Positions 12,000-21,116 of a stretch of DNA of 64,000 nucleotides are shown here, one piece after another. Source of the stretch: Sinorhizobium glycinis (GTDB taxonomy: Bacteria; Pseudomonadota; Alphaproteobacteria; Rhizobiales; Rhizobiaceae); contig NZ_LPUX01000068.1 of NCBI RefSeq assembly GCF_001651865.1, positions 62,001 through 126,000 of the forward strand, in the 5' to 3' direction. How positions within the stretch are numbered: the first letter of the stretch is position 1; every line of letters begins with the position of its first letter. Under the pieces are notes generated by a model. The model had not been told where the DNA came from. It made no database searches and was given only the letters and a program-made list of their open reading frames with translations. The translations under genes were made by a program, and so were the position numbers.

Positions 12000-12017
12000 A
12001 ACAAAGGTAGGAAACAC

Positions 12018-13463
12018 ATGGCTGAGAATTACGACGTCATCGTTATCGGTTCGGGCCCGGGCGGCTATGTCACCGCCATCCGCTCGGCGCAACTGGGCTT
12101 GAAGACGGCGATCGTCGAGCGCGAGCATCTGGGCGGCATCTGCCTTAACTGGGGCTGCATCCCGACGAAGGCGCTGTTGCGCTCCGCCGAGATCCTCGAC
12201 CACGCCAATCACGCCAAGAACTACGGCCTGACGCTCGAAGGCAAGATGACCGCCAACGTCAAGGACGTCGTCGCCCGCTCGCGCGGCGTATCGGCGCGGC
12301 TCAACGGCGGTGTCGCCTTTCTCATGAAGAAGAACAAGATCGACGTGATCTGGGGCGAGGCCAAGCTGACGAAGCCCGGCGAGATTGTTGTCGGCGCGCC
12401 GTCGAAGCCCGCCGTCCAGCCGCAGAATCCGGTTCCGAAGGGCGTCAAGGGCGAGGGCACCTACACGGCCAAGCACATCATCATCGCGACCGGCGCGCGG
12501 CCGCGGGCGCTGCCCGGCATCGAGCCGGACGGCAAGCTGATCTGGACCTATTTCGAGGCGATGAAGCCCGAGGAAATGCCGAAGTCGATGGTCGTCATGG
12601 GCTCCGGTGCGATCGGCATCGAATTCGCGAGCTTCTACCGCTCCATGGGCGTCGACGTCACGGTCGTGGAACTCCTGCCGCAGGTCATGCCGGTGGAGGA
12701 TGCGGAGATCTCCGCCTTTGCCCGCAAGCAGCTCGAAAAGCGCGGCATGAAGATCTTCACCGATGCGAAGGTGACGAAGGTGGACAAGGGCGCCAACGAC
12801 GTGACCGCCCATGTCGAGACGAAGGACGGCAAGGTGACGCAGATCAAGGCGGATCGGCTGATCTCCGCCATCGGCGTCCAGGGCAATATCGAGAACCTCG
12901 GCCTCGAGGCGCTGCGCATAGAGACCAGCCGGGGCTGCATCGTCACGGACGGTTATGGCAGGACGAACGTCCCCGGCATCTATGCGATCGGCGACGTCGC
13001 CGGCCCGCCGATGCTGGCGCACAAGGCCGAGCATGAGGGCGTCATCTGCATTGAGAAGATCGCTGGCGTCCCGGGCGTTCATGCGCTTGACAAAAGCAAG
13101 GTCCCGGGCTGCACCTATTGCGACCCGCAGGTTGCCTCCGTCGGCCTCACCGAGGCGAGGGCCAAGGAACTCGGCCGCGACATTCGTGTCGGACGCTACA
13201 GCTTCGGTGCGAACGGCAAGGCAATCGCGCTCGGCGAAGACCAGGGCCTGATCAAGACGATCTTCGACAAGAAGACCGGCGAACTGCTCGGTGCTCACAT
13301 GGTCGGTGCGGAGGTGACCGAACTGATTCAGGGCTTCGTCGTCGCCATGAACCTGGAGACGACCGAGGAAGAGCTGATGCACACGATCTTCCCGCACCCG
13401 ACACTCTCGGAAATGATGAAGGAAAGCGTGCTCGACGCCTACGGCAAGGTGCTGAACGCCTGA
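12018..13463 (+). CDS. lpdA: Dihydrolipoamide dehydrogenase (E3)
   Basis: This 481-residue flavoprotein reoxidises the lipoamide of the dehydrogenase complex. It has the FAD-binding GSGPGGYVTAI loop near residue 11. The redox-active disulfide is Cys42/Cys47 in GGICLNWGCIPTK. The NAD-binding GSGAIGIEF follows, then the flavin-binding AIGDVAGPPMLAHKAEHEG, and the C-terminal catalytic His in FPHPTLSEMM. A Pro-rich stretch near residues 122-150 (KPAVQPQNPVPKGVKGEG) is longer than in E. coli Lpd. GGTAGG-type spacing upstream supports the ATG. It belongs with pdhABC and lipA. Confidence 0.97.
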   Translation: MAENYDVIVIGSGPGGYVTAIRSAQLGLKTAIVEREHLGGICLNWGCIPTKALLRSAEILDHANHAKNYGLTLEGKMTANVKDVVARSRGVSARLNGGVAFLMKKNKIDVIWGEAKLTKPGEIVVGAPSKPAVQPQNPVPKGVKGEGTYTAKHIIIATGARPRALPGIEPDGKLIWTYFEAMKPEEMPKSMVVMGSGAIGIEFASFYRSMGVDVTVVELLPQVMPVEDAEISAFARKQLEKRGMKIFTDAKVTKVDKGANDVTAHVETKDGKVTQIKADRLISAIGVQGNIENLGLEALRIETSRGCIVTDGYGRTNVPGIYAIGDVAGPPMLAHKAEHEGVICIEKIAGVPGVHALDKSKVPGCTYCDPQVASVGLTEARAKELGRDIRVGRYSFGANGKAIALGEDQGLIKTIFDKKTGELLGAHMVGAEVTELIQGFVVAMNLETTEEELMHTIFPHPTLSEMMKESVLDAYGKVLNA

Positions 13464-13535
13464 TGACGCGCATCCTGGAACTTTCAATCTCCTCACGCAT
13501 TGCTTGCAGGGTGTCATCAATGCGGGGAGGTTGTC

Positions 13536-13787
13536 ATGACCTTGAACGGAGTAGGCCTTCTGGCCGCAATCATCATCGGCGGGCTCGCCGGCTGGCTCGC
13601 GGAAAAATTCATGAACAGCCAGATGGGGCTGATCGCCAACATAGTGCTCGGCATCATCGGCGCCCTTGTGCTGAACTTCATCCTGGCGGCCTTCGGTATG
13701 GCCTATACGGGTTGGGTTGCCTATCTGGTGATCGGTTTCATTGGCGCCTGCCTGCTGATCGCAGCGGGGCGCGCCGTCCGAGGATAG
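13536..13787 (+). CDS. GlsB/YeaQ/YmgE-family small membrane protein
   Basis: This 83-residue hydrophobic protein has three predicted membrane helices and the family pattern GGLAGWLAEKFMNSQMGLI...NIVLGIIGALVLNFILAAFG. The family is also called transglycosylase-associated protein; members are stress-linked membrane proteins of unclear biochemistry. The ATG at 13536 follows GGGGAGG; an earlier ATG at 13500 would add a Cys-rich leader with no family support. It lies between lpdA and lipA, but nothing suggests a role in lipoate metabolism. Confidence 0.85.
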   Translation: MTLNGVGLLAAIIIGGLAGWLAEKFMNSQMGLIANIVLGIIGALVLNFILAAFGMAYTGWVAYLVIGFIGACLLIAAGRAVRG

Positions 13788-13919
13788 AAGTACATCCGCC
13801 ATCCGATTGCGGTCGGGCTGCCATGCAAATGGTGGCCTGACTTTTCATGTCCGGCTGTTTATATAGATCGAGATCCAAACGGCCCCCAGCCGCTTGCTCG
13901 ATGCGATGAAGGAAGACAG

Positions 13920-14888
13920 ATGGTAACGGTTTTCGATGCAGTCTCGGATCGGGCTCAACGCGTTCGCCACCCGGAAAAGGCGCACCGGCCGGATACGGAA
14001 GTGCTGCGCAAGCCGGACTGGATCCGGGTAAAGGCGCCGACTTCGAAGGGCTATATGGAGACCCGCTCGATCGTGAAGAGCAACAAGCTCGTCACCGTCT
14101 GCGAAGAGGCCGGCTGCCCCAATATCGGCGAATGTTGGGACAAGAAGCATGCCACCTTCATGATCATGGGCGAGATCTGTACGCGCGCCTGTGCCTTCTG
14201 CAACGTCTCGACCGGCAAGCCGAACGCCCTCGACCTCGAAGAGCCGGCCAATGTCGCCAAGGCGGTCAAGCAGATGGGCTTGAGCCACGTCGTCATCACC
14301 TCCGTCGACCGCGACGACCTGGATGACGGCGGCGCGGAGCATTTCGAGAAGGTGATCTTCGCGATCCGCGAGGCCTCGCCTATGACAACGATAGAAATCC
14401 TGACGCCGGACTTCCTGAGAAAGCCCGGCGCTCTGGAGCGCGTCGTCGCCGCCAAGCCGGACGTCTTCAACCACAATCTCGAAACCGTTCCATCGAACTA
14501 TCTGACCGTGCGCCCGGGCGCGCGCTATTTCCATTCGATCCGCCTCCTGCAGCGGGTGAAGGAACTCGATCCGACGATGTTCACCAAGTCGGGCATCATG
14601 GTGGGCCTCGGCGAGGAGCGGAACGAGGTGCTGCAGCTGATGGACGACCTGCGCACCGCCGACGTCGACTTCCTGACGATCGGCCAGTACCTGCAGCCGA
14701 CCCGCAAGCACCACAAGGTCGAGACGTTCGTCACACCCGAGGAGTTCAAGTCCTACGAGACCGTCGCCTACACCAAGGGCTTCCTGATGGTCGCGTCGAG
14801 CCCGCTGACACGCTCGTCGCACCATGCCGGCGACGACTTCGCGCGGCTAAGGGCGGCGCGGGAGAAGAAGCTGGCGGCGGCGGAATAG
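13920..14888 (+). CDS. lipA: Lipoyl synthase
   Basis: The 322-residue radical-SAM enzyme inserts two sulfurs into octanoyl groups on lipoyl domains. The auxiliary 4Fe-4S cluster ligands are Cys61, Cys66 and Cys72 ([12 protein letters not shown]). The radical-SAM cluster is Cys87, Cys91 and Cys94 (CTRACAFC). The conserved C-terminal serine motif is SPLTRSSHH. All key residues are present. Its targets, the lipoyl domains of PdhB and PdhC, are encoded about 4-6 kb upstream on the same strand. The short A-rich leader AAGGAAGACAG gives the ribosome-binding site. Confidence 0.98.
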   Translation: MVTVFDAVSDRAQRVRHPEKAHRPDTEVLRKPDWIRVKAPTSKGYMETRSIVKSNKLVTVCEEAGCPNIGECWDKKHATFMIMGEICTRACAFCNVSTGKPNALDLEEPANVAKAVKQMGLSHVVITSVDRDDLDDGGAEHFEKVIFAIREASPMTTIEILTPDFLRKPGALERVVAAKPDVFNHNLETVPSNYLTVRPGARYFHSIRLLQRVKELDPTMFTKSGIMVGLGEERNEVLQLMDDLRTADVDFLTIGQYLQPTRKHHKVETFVTPEEFKSYETVAYTKGFLMVASSPLTRSSHHAGDDFARLRAAREKKLAAAE

Positions 14889-15239
14889 TCCGCTAGCCAT
14901 AGCCGGCGGCGCGGCTCCGGGGGTGGACACGCCAAATGGGCGTTCCGTGTGCATTCGGCGAAGCGTATTGCGTTGGCGCAAGCCGCCGCGCAATGATCAA
15001 CCGGGCAGCGGTTGCTGTAGCGCTTCGAATGTCGGTTCGCATGCGACATTTGCGCTACTTGAAACCGTGTCCGGCCCCTCCATCTTTTTGAGAATCGTAC
15101 AAAATTGCGAATGTAGGAGCGCCGGGGCGACCCTGCTGGCAACAGATAATTCAACAAGCGTATCACCTGCTGTTCGTCCGCATTGACCGGCTTTCAAGGC
15201 ACCGGCCTTCCTCTTCGCTTCCAGTGAAGGGAGATGGAA
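14889..15239. other. Non-coding gap between lipA and fdh
   Basis: This 351-base stretch holds no supported gene. It contains an inverted repeat at 15017-15058, described separately, and should hold the fdh promoter. I recognise no clear sigma70 boxes and no RNA gene. Confidence 0.6.
15017..15058. repeat. Inverted repeat upstream of fdh
   Basis: GTAGCGC and AATGTCG on the left pair with CGACATT and GCGCTAC on the right, around a short loop with small internal bulges. It may be the transcription end of lipA or a regulatory hairpin for fdh. The following bases are not T-rich. Confidence 0.5.
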
Positions 15240-16439
15240 ATGGCAAAGGTCGTTTGCGTCCTCTACGACGATCCGGTCGAGGGATATCCCACAGCCTATG
15301 CACGGGACGGGCTGCCGAAGCTTGCGCGCTACCCCGGCGGCCAGGCGCTTCCAACACCGAAGGCCATTGATTTTCAGCCGGGCATGCTCCTGGGGAGCGT
15401 CTCCGGCGAGCTTGGCTTGAGGACGTTTCTCGAAGGGCAGGGGCATAGCCTGGTGGTGACCTCGGACAAGGATGGTCCAGACAGCGTCTTCGAACGGGAA
15501 CTCGTCGACGCCGAAATCGTGATCTCGCAACCCTTCTGGCCGGCTTACCTGACCGCCGAGCGGATCGCCAAGGCGAGCAAGCTGAAACTCGCGATCACCG
15601 CGGGGATTGGCTCCGACCATGTCGATCTTCAGGCAGCGATGGACCGCGGCATGACCGTCGCCGAGGTGACCTACTGCAACTCGATCAGCGTGTCCGAACA
15701 TGTCGTCATGATGATCCTCAGCCTGGTGCGGAACTATATTCCCTCCTACCAGTGGGTCGTGAAAGGCGGCTGGAATATCGCCGACTGCGTCGCACGCTCC
15801 TATGACATCGAGGGGATGGAGATCGGCACGGTTGGCGCCGGGCGAATCGGCAGCGCGGTGTTGCGCCGGCTGAAGCCATTCGATGTGAAGCTGCACTACA
15901 CCGACCGCCACCGGCTCCCCGACACGGTCGAGAAGGAACTCGGCGTTACGTTCCACCGGACGGCTGCAGACATGGTGCCCGTCTGCGATGTCGTCACGAT
16001 CAACGCGCCGCTCCATCCGGAGACGGAAAATCTCTTCGATGAGACAATGATCGCCAAGATGAAGCGCGGCGCCTATCTGGTGAACACGGCGCGCGGCAAG
16101 ATCTGCAATCGCGATGCCATTGCGCGGGCTCTCGAGAGCGGCCAACTCGCCGGGTATGCCGGCGATGTATGGTTCCCGCAGCCGCCGCCCAAGGACCATC
16201 CCTGGAGGTCGATGCCCAACCACGGCATGACCCCGCATATTTCGGGTTCGTCGCTATCCGCCCAGGCTCGCTATGCTGCCGGTACGCGAGAGATTCTGGA
16301 ATGCTGGTTCGAAGGCCGGCCGATCCGCGAGGAATATCTGATTGTCGCAGGCGGTAAGCTAGCGGGTGCCGGCGCACACTCCTACAGCGCGGGAGATGCG
16401 ACGCGCGGGTCCGAGGAGGCGGCACGTTTCAAGGGCTAG
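15240..16439 (+). CDS. fdh: NAD-dependent formate dehydrogenase
   Basis: This 399-residue D-2-hydroxyacid dehydrogenase-family enzyme oxidises formate to CO2 with NAD. It aligns by eye along its whole length with the well-studied Pseudomonas sp. 101 enzyme: VCVLYDDPVEGYP, LGSVSGELGLR, TSDKDGPDSVFERELVDAE, TYCNSISVSEHVVMMILSLV. The NAD fold is GTVGAGRIGSAVL, with the NAD-selecting Asp in HYTDRHRLP. The catalytic Arg is in NTARGK and the catalytic His in TPHISGSSLSAQARYAAGTR. The ribosome-binding site AAGGGAG at 15227-15233 abuts the ATG at 15234, so the ATG at 15240 (MAKVVCV) is preferred. It appears to be a single-gene unit. Confidence 0.96.
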   Translation: MAKVVCVLYDDPVEGYPTAYARDGLPKLARYPGGQALPTPKAIDFQPGMLLGSVSGELGLRTFLEGQGHSLVVTSDKDGPDSVFERELVDAEIVISQPFWPAYLTAERIAKASKLKLAITAGIGSDHVDLQAAMDRGMTVAEVTYCNSISVSEHVVMMILSLVRNYIPSYQWVVKGGWNIADCVARSYDIEGMEIGTVGAGRIGSAVLRRLKPFDVKLHYTDRHRLPDTVEKELGVTFHRTAADMVPVCDVVTINAPLHPETENLFDETMIAKMKRGAYLVNTARGKICNRDAIARALESGQLAGYAGDVWFPQPPPKDHPWRSMPNHGMTPHISGSSLSAQARYAAGTREILECWFEGRPIREEYLIVAGGKLAGAGAHSYSAGDATRGSEEAARFKG

Positions 16440-16605
16440 AACGGCCGGGGCAGATTTTCGTCGGGGCACAGCGAGCGCCGAGTATCGTACAGGATGTACG
16501 GCAAAGCAGGGGACGAGCCACTCGTCGGACCCAGCCATATCAAATTCGAAGGCACAGATGCGCCTCCTCCTTGATCTTCTCGCGCCGCGGCCTTAACTCC
16601 AAATT

Positions 16606-17055
16606 ATGCCGCATTTCGAAACCAACCACGTCGTCAAGCATTCGGCCGAAGAGATGTTCAACCTCGTTGCCGATGTCGAGCGCTATCCGGAATTTCTGCC
16701 GCTTTGCGAGGCGCTGAGCGTGCGCTCGCGCAAGGAACGCGACGGCAAGGTGCTGCTGCTTGCCGACATGACGGTGGGTTACAAGGCGATCCGCGAGACG
16801 TTCACGACACAGGTCCTTTTGAAGAGGGCGGAGCGGCTGATCGAGGTCAACTATATCGAGGGACCGTTCAAGTACCTCGACAATGTCTGGCGGTTCGAGC
16901 CCATGAACGACAGCCAGTCGATCGTCCATTTCTACATCGAATACGAGTTCAAGAGCCGCATACTGGGCGCCCTGATGGGCTCGATGTTCGACCGCGCCTT
17001 CCGCATGTTTTCGGAGGCCTTCGAGAAACGCGCCGACGTGATCTACGGCTCCTGA
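16606..17055 (+). CDS. RatA/COQ10-like START-domain protein
   Basis: The 149-residue single-domain protein has the aromatase/COQ10 lipid-binding fold (ADVERYPEFLPLCEAL near residue 22, YIEGPFKYLDNVWRF mid-protein, FEKRADVIYG at the end). Such proteins bind ubiquinone in mitochondria (COQ10). In bacteria they are also annotated as the RatA toxin, but the toxin role was described in E. coli and nothing here tests it: there is no RatB-like partner beside it. Its last bases overlap the end of the convergent cinA gene by 13 bp. Confidence 0.85.
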   Translation: MPHFETNHVVKHSAEEMFNLVADVERYPEFLPLCEALSVRSRKERDGKVLLLADMTVGYKAIRETFTTQVLLKRAERLIEVNYIEGPFKYLDNVWRFEPMNDSQSIVHFYIEYEFKSRILGALMGSMFDRAFRMFSEAFEKRADVIYGS

Positions 17056-17540
17056 GAGATTTCGCCGAGGAGACCGAGGGCCGTTCTCACCGTTGCCAGC
17101 CGCACCGCATCCCGGCCGATATCGCCATAGCGCATCTCACGATGAACGAACTTTCCTCGCCGCCCCGCCGCAGCGAGATGGACAAGCCCGACCGGCTTCT
17201 CGGCCGAGCCGCCGCTTGGCCCCGCAATGCCCGTGACCGCAATCGCGAGATCGGCACCGGAGCGGGCGAGGGCGCCCTTCGCCATTTCCGCAGCCGTCTC
17301 GCGCGACACAGCGCCATGGGCCGCGAGCGTCGCGGCTTCAACGCCGAGCATTTCGATTTTCGCCTCGTTGGAATAGGTGACGAAGCCGCGGTCGACGACG
17401 GAGGACGAGCCGGCAATCTCTGTCAATGCAGCGGCGATCAGGCCGCCGGTGCAGGATTCGGCGGTGGCGACCTTCAGCCCGCGCGCGGTGAAATCGGCAA
17501 TGATGGCCCGCGCCGTCGCTTCGATGTCGGCCGGCCACAT
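17043..17540 (-). CDS. cinA: CinA-family nicotinamide-nucleotide amidase (C-terminal domain only)
   Basis: This 165-residue protein is the stand-alone amidohydrolase domain of CinA (PncC type). It shows AESCTGGLIAAALTEIAGSS at about residues 27-46, FVTYSNEAKIEMLGV, and the signature AVTGIAGPSGGSAEKPVG. The enzyme converts NMN to nicotinic acid mononucleotide in pyridine-nucleotide salvage. The N-terminal COG1058 domain of full CinA is absent. Its start codon overlaps the ispDF stop by one base (TGATG), so it is translationally coupled as the second gene of that unit. Confidence 0.92.
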   Translation of the reverse strand: MWPADIEATARAIIADFTARGLKVATAESCTGGLIAAALTEIAGSSSVVDRGFVTYSNEAKIEMLGVEAATLAAHGAVSRETAAEMAKGALARSGADLAIAVTGIAGPSGGSAEKPVGLVHLAAAGRRGKFVHREMRYGDIGRDAVRLATVRTALGLLGEISQEP

Positions 17541-18751
17541 CAGGCTTCGGTCCCTGGCGTATAGACGACCGTTGCCGTGGCGATTGCCGCGATGCCTTCC
17601 CGGCGACCGACGAAGCCGAGCTTTTCGTTGGTCGTCGCCTTGACCGAGCAGCGGTCGAGCGCGATGTCGAGCATGGCGGCAAGATTTTCGCGCATCTGCT
17701 GGCGGTGCGGACCGACCTTCGGGGCTTCCGCGATCAGCGAGATATCCGCATTGGTGATCGTGCCGCCATGCTCGCGCACGATCCGCGCCGCATGCTCGAG
17801 GAAAATCCGCGAGGCTGCCCCCTTCCACTGCGGATCCGAAGGCGGGAAGTGGTCGCCGATGTCGCCGGCGCCGCAGGTGGCGAGCAGCGCGTCGGTCAAG
17901 GCATGCAAGGCGACATCCGCATCGGAATGGCCGGAAAGCTTACGGTCATGCGGTATGAACACGCCGCAAAGCGTGACGCCATCGCCCTCGACGAGCTGGT
18001 GCACATCATAGCCGTTGCCGGTGCGCACGTCCGGGATTGCGTGACGGGTCAGCCTCTCATCGGCCATCGATATATCCCTCTGAAGAGTGAGCTTGACGTT
18101 GTCCGGCGAGCCTTCGACGAGGACGACCGGGATGCCGGCCCATTCGGCAATGGATGCGTCGTCGGTAAAGTCGCTTCGGCCGCTGGCGCTTGCAGCGCGG
18201 TGGGCGGCGAGGATTGCTTCGAGACGGAAGCATTGCGGCGTTTGGGCTGCGTAGAGGCCGGTTCGCGGCACCGTTTCCTCGACGCGGCCGCCGGTCGCCC
18301 GTTTCAGCGTGTCGGCGACGGCGGTTGCGGGAAGCACCGCGTCGGCTCCGCCGTCGAGCGCCGCACGGCAACGGTCGAGCAGGGCATGGTCTACGAACGG
18401 GCGCACGGCGTCCTGGATCATCGCGTATCGGACGCCGGTCTTGGCGAGCGCTTCGAGGCCGGCAAGCACCGAGAGCTGCCGCGTCGCGCCACCGTGAACG
18501 ACCGATACAGCGACCGGGCGGGACATGCGCTTGAGGGCCGCGGCGAGAAGCTGTTCGTCGTCGGGATGGATGACGACCACGACCGGTCCTGTGTTCGCCC
18601 ATGTCGCGAAAACGTCAAGTGTGTGCGCGATAACGGGGCGATCGCCGATCGTGCGGTACTGCTTCGGCCCCTCCGCCGATTGACCGGCGCGCTCGCCGCG
18701 GCCGGCTGCAACGACGACGACGCCACAGGAGAACTGTTCTTCCGGCTGCAT
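17540..18751 (-). CDS. ispDF: Bifunctional MEP cytidylyltransferase / MECDP synthase
   Basis: This 403-residue fusion covers two steps of the non-mevalonate isoprenoid pathway. IspD occupies about residues 1-235, with the nucleotide-binding start [13 protein letters not shown] and GPKQY. IspF follows from about 245, with the metal ligands in GNGYDVHQL and [18 protein letters not shown]. IspD makes CDP-methylerythritol and IspF cyclises the phosphorylated product; the kinase IspE is not in this window. The start [10 protein letters not shown] is chosen because it gives a normal IspD N terminus; upstream in-frame ATGs exist. It shares a bidirectional region of about 200 bp with dusB. Confidence 0.95.
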   Translation of the reverse strand: MQPEEQFSCGVVVVAAGRGERAGQSAEGPKQYRTIGDRPVIAHTLDVFATWANTGPVVVVIHPDDEQLLAAALKRMSRPVAVSVVHGGATRQLSVLAGLEALAKTGVRYAMIQDAVRPFVDHALLDRCRAALDGGADAVLPATAVADTLKRATGGRVEETVPRTGLYAAQTPQCFRLEAILAAHRAASASGRSDFTDDASIAEWAGIPVVLVEGSPDNVKLTLQRDISMADERLTRHAIPDVRTGNGYDVHQLVEGDGVTLCGVFIPHDRKLSGHSDADVALHALTDALLATCGAGDIGDHFPPSDPQWKGAASRIFLEHAARIVREHGGTITNADISLIAEAPKVGPHRQQMRENLAAMLDIALDRCSVKATTNEKLGFVGRREGIAAIATATVVYTPGTEA

Positions 18752-18951
18752 CTTCTGTATGGGTTCCCGCAATTCGCCAATCTTCGCCGTCATGTACCGC
18801 GAAGATTCCGCCATTGCCAGCCATCCATGCGTGTCGCCCAAAACTGTGCGTCGAGGCGCTTCAAGGAATTTTGTCGGGCGCGTGGAAATCGCTTGGCAAG
18901 CCGAAGAACTATGGCTAAAAATAGTGCAAGACTTACATGTGCCTGAAAGAT

Positions 18952-19965
18952 ATGCATTTGCCACCATCGGCCCTGTCATCGTCGCTCCGGATCGGGAATG
19001 TTGAAATCCGCAATCGGGTGGCGCTCGCGCCGATGTCCGGCGTTACCGACTTGCCTTTCCGCATGCTCGCCTGGCGCTTCGGTGCAGGGTTCGTCGTGAC
19101 CGAAATGGTCGCAAGCCGCGAACTGGTCTGCAACGCGGCGGAATCCTGGGCCCGGCTGAAGAACTCCGGGATTGATCCCCACATCGTCCAACTCGCCGGC
19201 CGCGAGCCGCACTGGATGGCCGAGGCGGCCAGGATCGTCGAAGCCAACGGCGCCGACATCATCGATATCAATATGGGCTGCCCGGCAAAGAAGGTCACCG
19301 GCGGCTATTCCGGCTCGGCGCTGATGCGCGATCCCGATCATGCCCTGTCGCTGATCGAGGCAACGGTCAAGGCCGTCCGGGTACCGGTAACGCTGAAGAT
19401 GCGGCTCGGCTGGGACGAGAATTCGATCAATGCGCCGCTGATCGCGCGGCAGGCCGAGGCGGCGGGCGTCCGGGCGATCACCATTCACGGCCGCACGCGC
19501 ATGCAATTCTATAGCGGCAAGGCAGATTGGGATGCGATTCGGGCCGTTCGCGACGAGATCTCCATCCCGCTGATCGCCAATGGCGACGTCGACACGATCG
19601 ACGACGCCATGGAGATCCTGCGCCGCTCCGGCGCCGACGCCGTCATGGTAGGCCGCTCATGCCAGGGGCGGCCCTGGCATGCGGGCGTGCTGGCCAGTGC
19701 CGTAAGCCGACCGGACGCAGCCGGGATCGGGGCGATATTCGTCGAACACTACGCGATGATGCTCGACTTTTACGGGTCGGAGATCGGTCTTCGCCATGCC
19801 CGCAAGCATGTCGGCTGGTATCTTGAGCGATTCGCGCCGGACCTCGCTGCCGCGGAAAAGGCGGAGATCCTGACGTCCAAGGATGTGAAACTGGTGAGCG
19901 ATCGGGTCGCGGCTGCGATTGCTCGCTCCGGCCTGGAACCGGTGAGGAGGGAGATGGCGGCATGA
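18952..19965 (+). CDS. dusB: tRNA-dihydrouridine synthase B (NifR3 family)
   Basis: This flavin enzyme of about 337 residues reduces uridines in tRNA D-loops. Motifs: [45 protein letters not shown] with the catalytic Cys, [24 protein letters not shown] and [12 protein letters not shown]. An ATG at 18937 would add five residues (MCLKD); the sequence does not decide between them. In Rhizobiaceae and relatives the gene is called nifR3 and heads the ntrBC operon. Here ntrB begins inside its stop region (4-base overlap), so the three genes are co-transcribed. Confidence 0.95.
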   Translation: MHLPPSALSSSLRIGNVEIRNRVALAPMSGVTDLPFRMLAWRFGAGFVVTEMVASRELVCNAAESWARLKNSGIDPHIVQLAGREPHWMAEAARIVEANGADIIDINMGCPAKKVTGGYSGSALMRDPDHALSLIEATVKAVRVPVTLKMRLGWDENSINAPLIARQAEAAGVRAITIHGRTRMQFYSGKADWDAIRAVRDEISIPLIANGDVDTIDDAMEILRRSGADAVMVGRSCQGRPWHAGVLASAVSRPDAAGIGAIFVEHYAMMLDFYGSEIGLRHARKHVGWYLERFAPDLAAAEKAEILTSKDVKLVSDRVAAAIARSGLEPVRREMAA

Positions 19966-21116
19966 CCGAAAAGGCGATGGTTCCGGAGCCGGCAGAAGCC
20001 GCGAACGACCTCTCGATGGCGGTGCTGAACGCCATACAGAACCCCGTCATCCTCGTCGACGAGAACGGCCATGTCGCTTTCGCCAATTGGGAAGCGGAGT
20101 CCTTCTTCGGGGCCAGCGCCAACCATCTCGCCCGTCACGATATCAGCGCCTTCATTCCCTTTGGCAGCCCGCTCCTGACGCTCATCGAGCAGGTGCGCGA
20201 GCGGCGCGCACCTGTCAATGAATACCGCGTCGATCTGAGCTCGCCGCGCCTTGGTGCCGACAAGCTCGTCGACCTTTACGTGGCGCCGGTGCTCTCTCAG
20301 CCGGGATCCGTGGTGATCGTCTTTCAGGAACGCTCGATGGCCGACAAGATCGATCGGCAGCTCACCCATCGGGCTGCCGCGCGCTCGGTGACCGGGCTTG
20401 CCTCAATGCTCGCCCACGAGATCAAGAATCCGCTATCCGGCATCAGGGGCGCGGCGCAGCTGCTTGAGACGTCGGTCAATGACGAAGACCGGGCGCTCAC
20501 GCGGCTGATCTGCGACGAGACCGACCGCATAGTCTCCCTCGTCGATCGCATGGAGGTGTTTTCGGACGAGCGGCCGGTCGATCGCGTGCCGCTGAATATC
20601 CATTCGGTCCTCGACCACGTGAAGGCGATCGCCAAGGCGGGCTTTGCCCGCAGCATCAAGATCTCCGAAAACTACGACCCGTCGCTCCCGCCGGTCTATG
20701 CCAACCGCGACCAGCTCGTGCAGGTGTTCCTCAATCTGGTCAAGAACGCCGCCGAGGCGATCGGCGATCGTCCCGAAGGCGAGATCATGCTGACGACCGC
20801 CTATCGGCCGGGCATTCGTCTTTCGGTGGCGGGAACCCGCGAAAAGATCTCGCTGCCGCTCGAATTTTGTGTTCACGACAATGGACCGGGCGTGCCGTCC
20901 GACCTGCTGCCGCATCTCTTCGACCCGTTCATCACGACGAAGACGAACGGCTCCGGTCTCGGGCTGGCGCTGGTGGCCAAGATCATAGGCGGCCATGGCG
21001 GCATCGTCGAATGCGACAGCCAACACAGCCGCACGACCTTTCGCGTTCTGATGCCGGCCTCCAAGGGGCGCGCGGTGGACGACGCAACTCCGATGACAAA
21101 AGGAACCAATGCATGA
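19962..21116 (+). CDS. ntrB: Nitrogen regulation sensor kinase NtrB (GlnL)
   Basis: This 384-residue soluble histidine kinase has an N-terminal PAS domain (about 20-130) with no membrane helices. The dimerisation and phospho-acceptor motif [20 protein letters not shown] carries His152. The ATPase core follows: N box [17 protein letters not shown]1 [18 protein letters not shown] and G2 [12 protein letters not shown]. In the family, NtrB phosphorylates NtrC when nitrogen is scarce and is held in the phosphatase state by unmodified PII. It overlaps dusB by 4 bases and ntrC by 4 bases (ATGA), so translation of the three is coupled. Confidence 0.97.
   Translation: MTEKAMVPEPAEAANDLSMAVLNAIQNPVILVDENGHVAFANWEAESFFGASANHLARHDISAFIPFGSPLLTLIEQVRERRAPVNEYRVDLSSPRLGADKLVDLYVAPVLSQPGSVVIVFQERSMADKIDRQLTHRAAARSVTGLASMLAHEIKNPLSGIRGAAQLLETSVNDEDRALTRLICDETDRIVSLVDRMEVFSDERPVDRVPLNIHSVLDHVKAIAKAGFARSIKISENYDPSLPPVYANRDQLVQVFLNLVKNAAEAIGDRPEGEIMLTTAYRPGIRLSVAGTREKISLPLEFCVHDNGPGVPSDLLPHLFDPFITTKTNGSGLGLALVAKIIGGHGGIVECDSQHSRTTFRVLMPASKGRAVDDATPMTKGTNA

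Noticed and set aside
11340-13802. 820-codon open frame on the minus strand opposite lpdA
   Set aside because: It is the antisense of lpdA and its neighbours, made open by high GC codon use; the translation is rich in Arg, Asp and His with no domain pattern.
16606-17540. RatA-like and CinA genes as a toxin-antitoxin pair
   Set aside because: The genes are convergent, CinA is a metabolic amidase, and no RatB-like antitoxin is present. The RatA-like protein is better described as a COQ10-type START protein.
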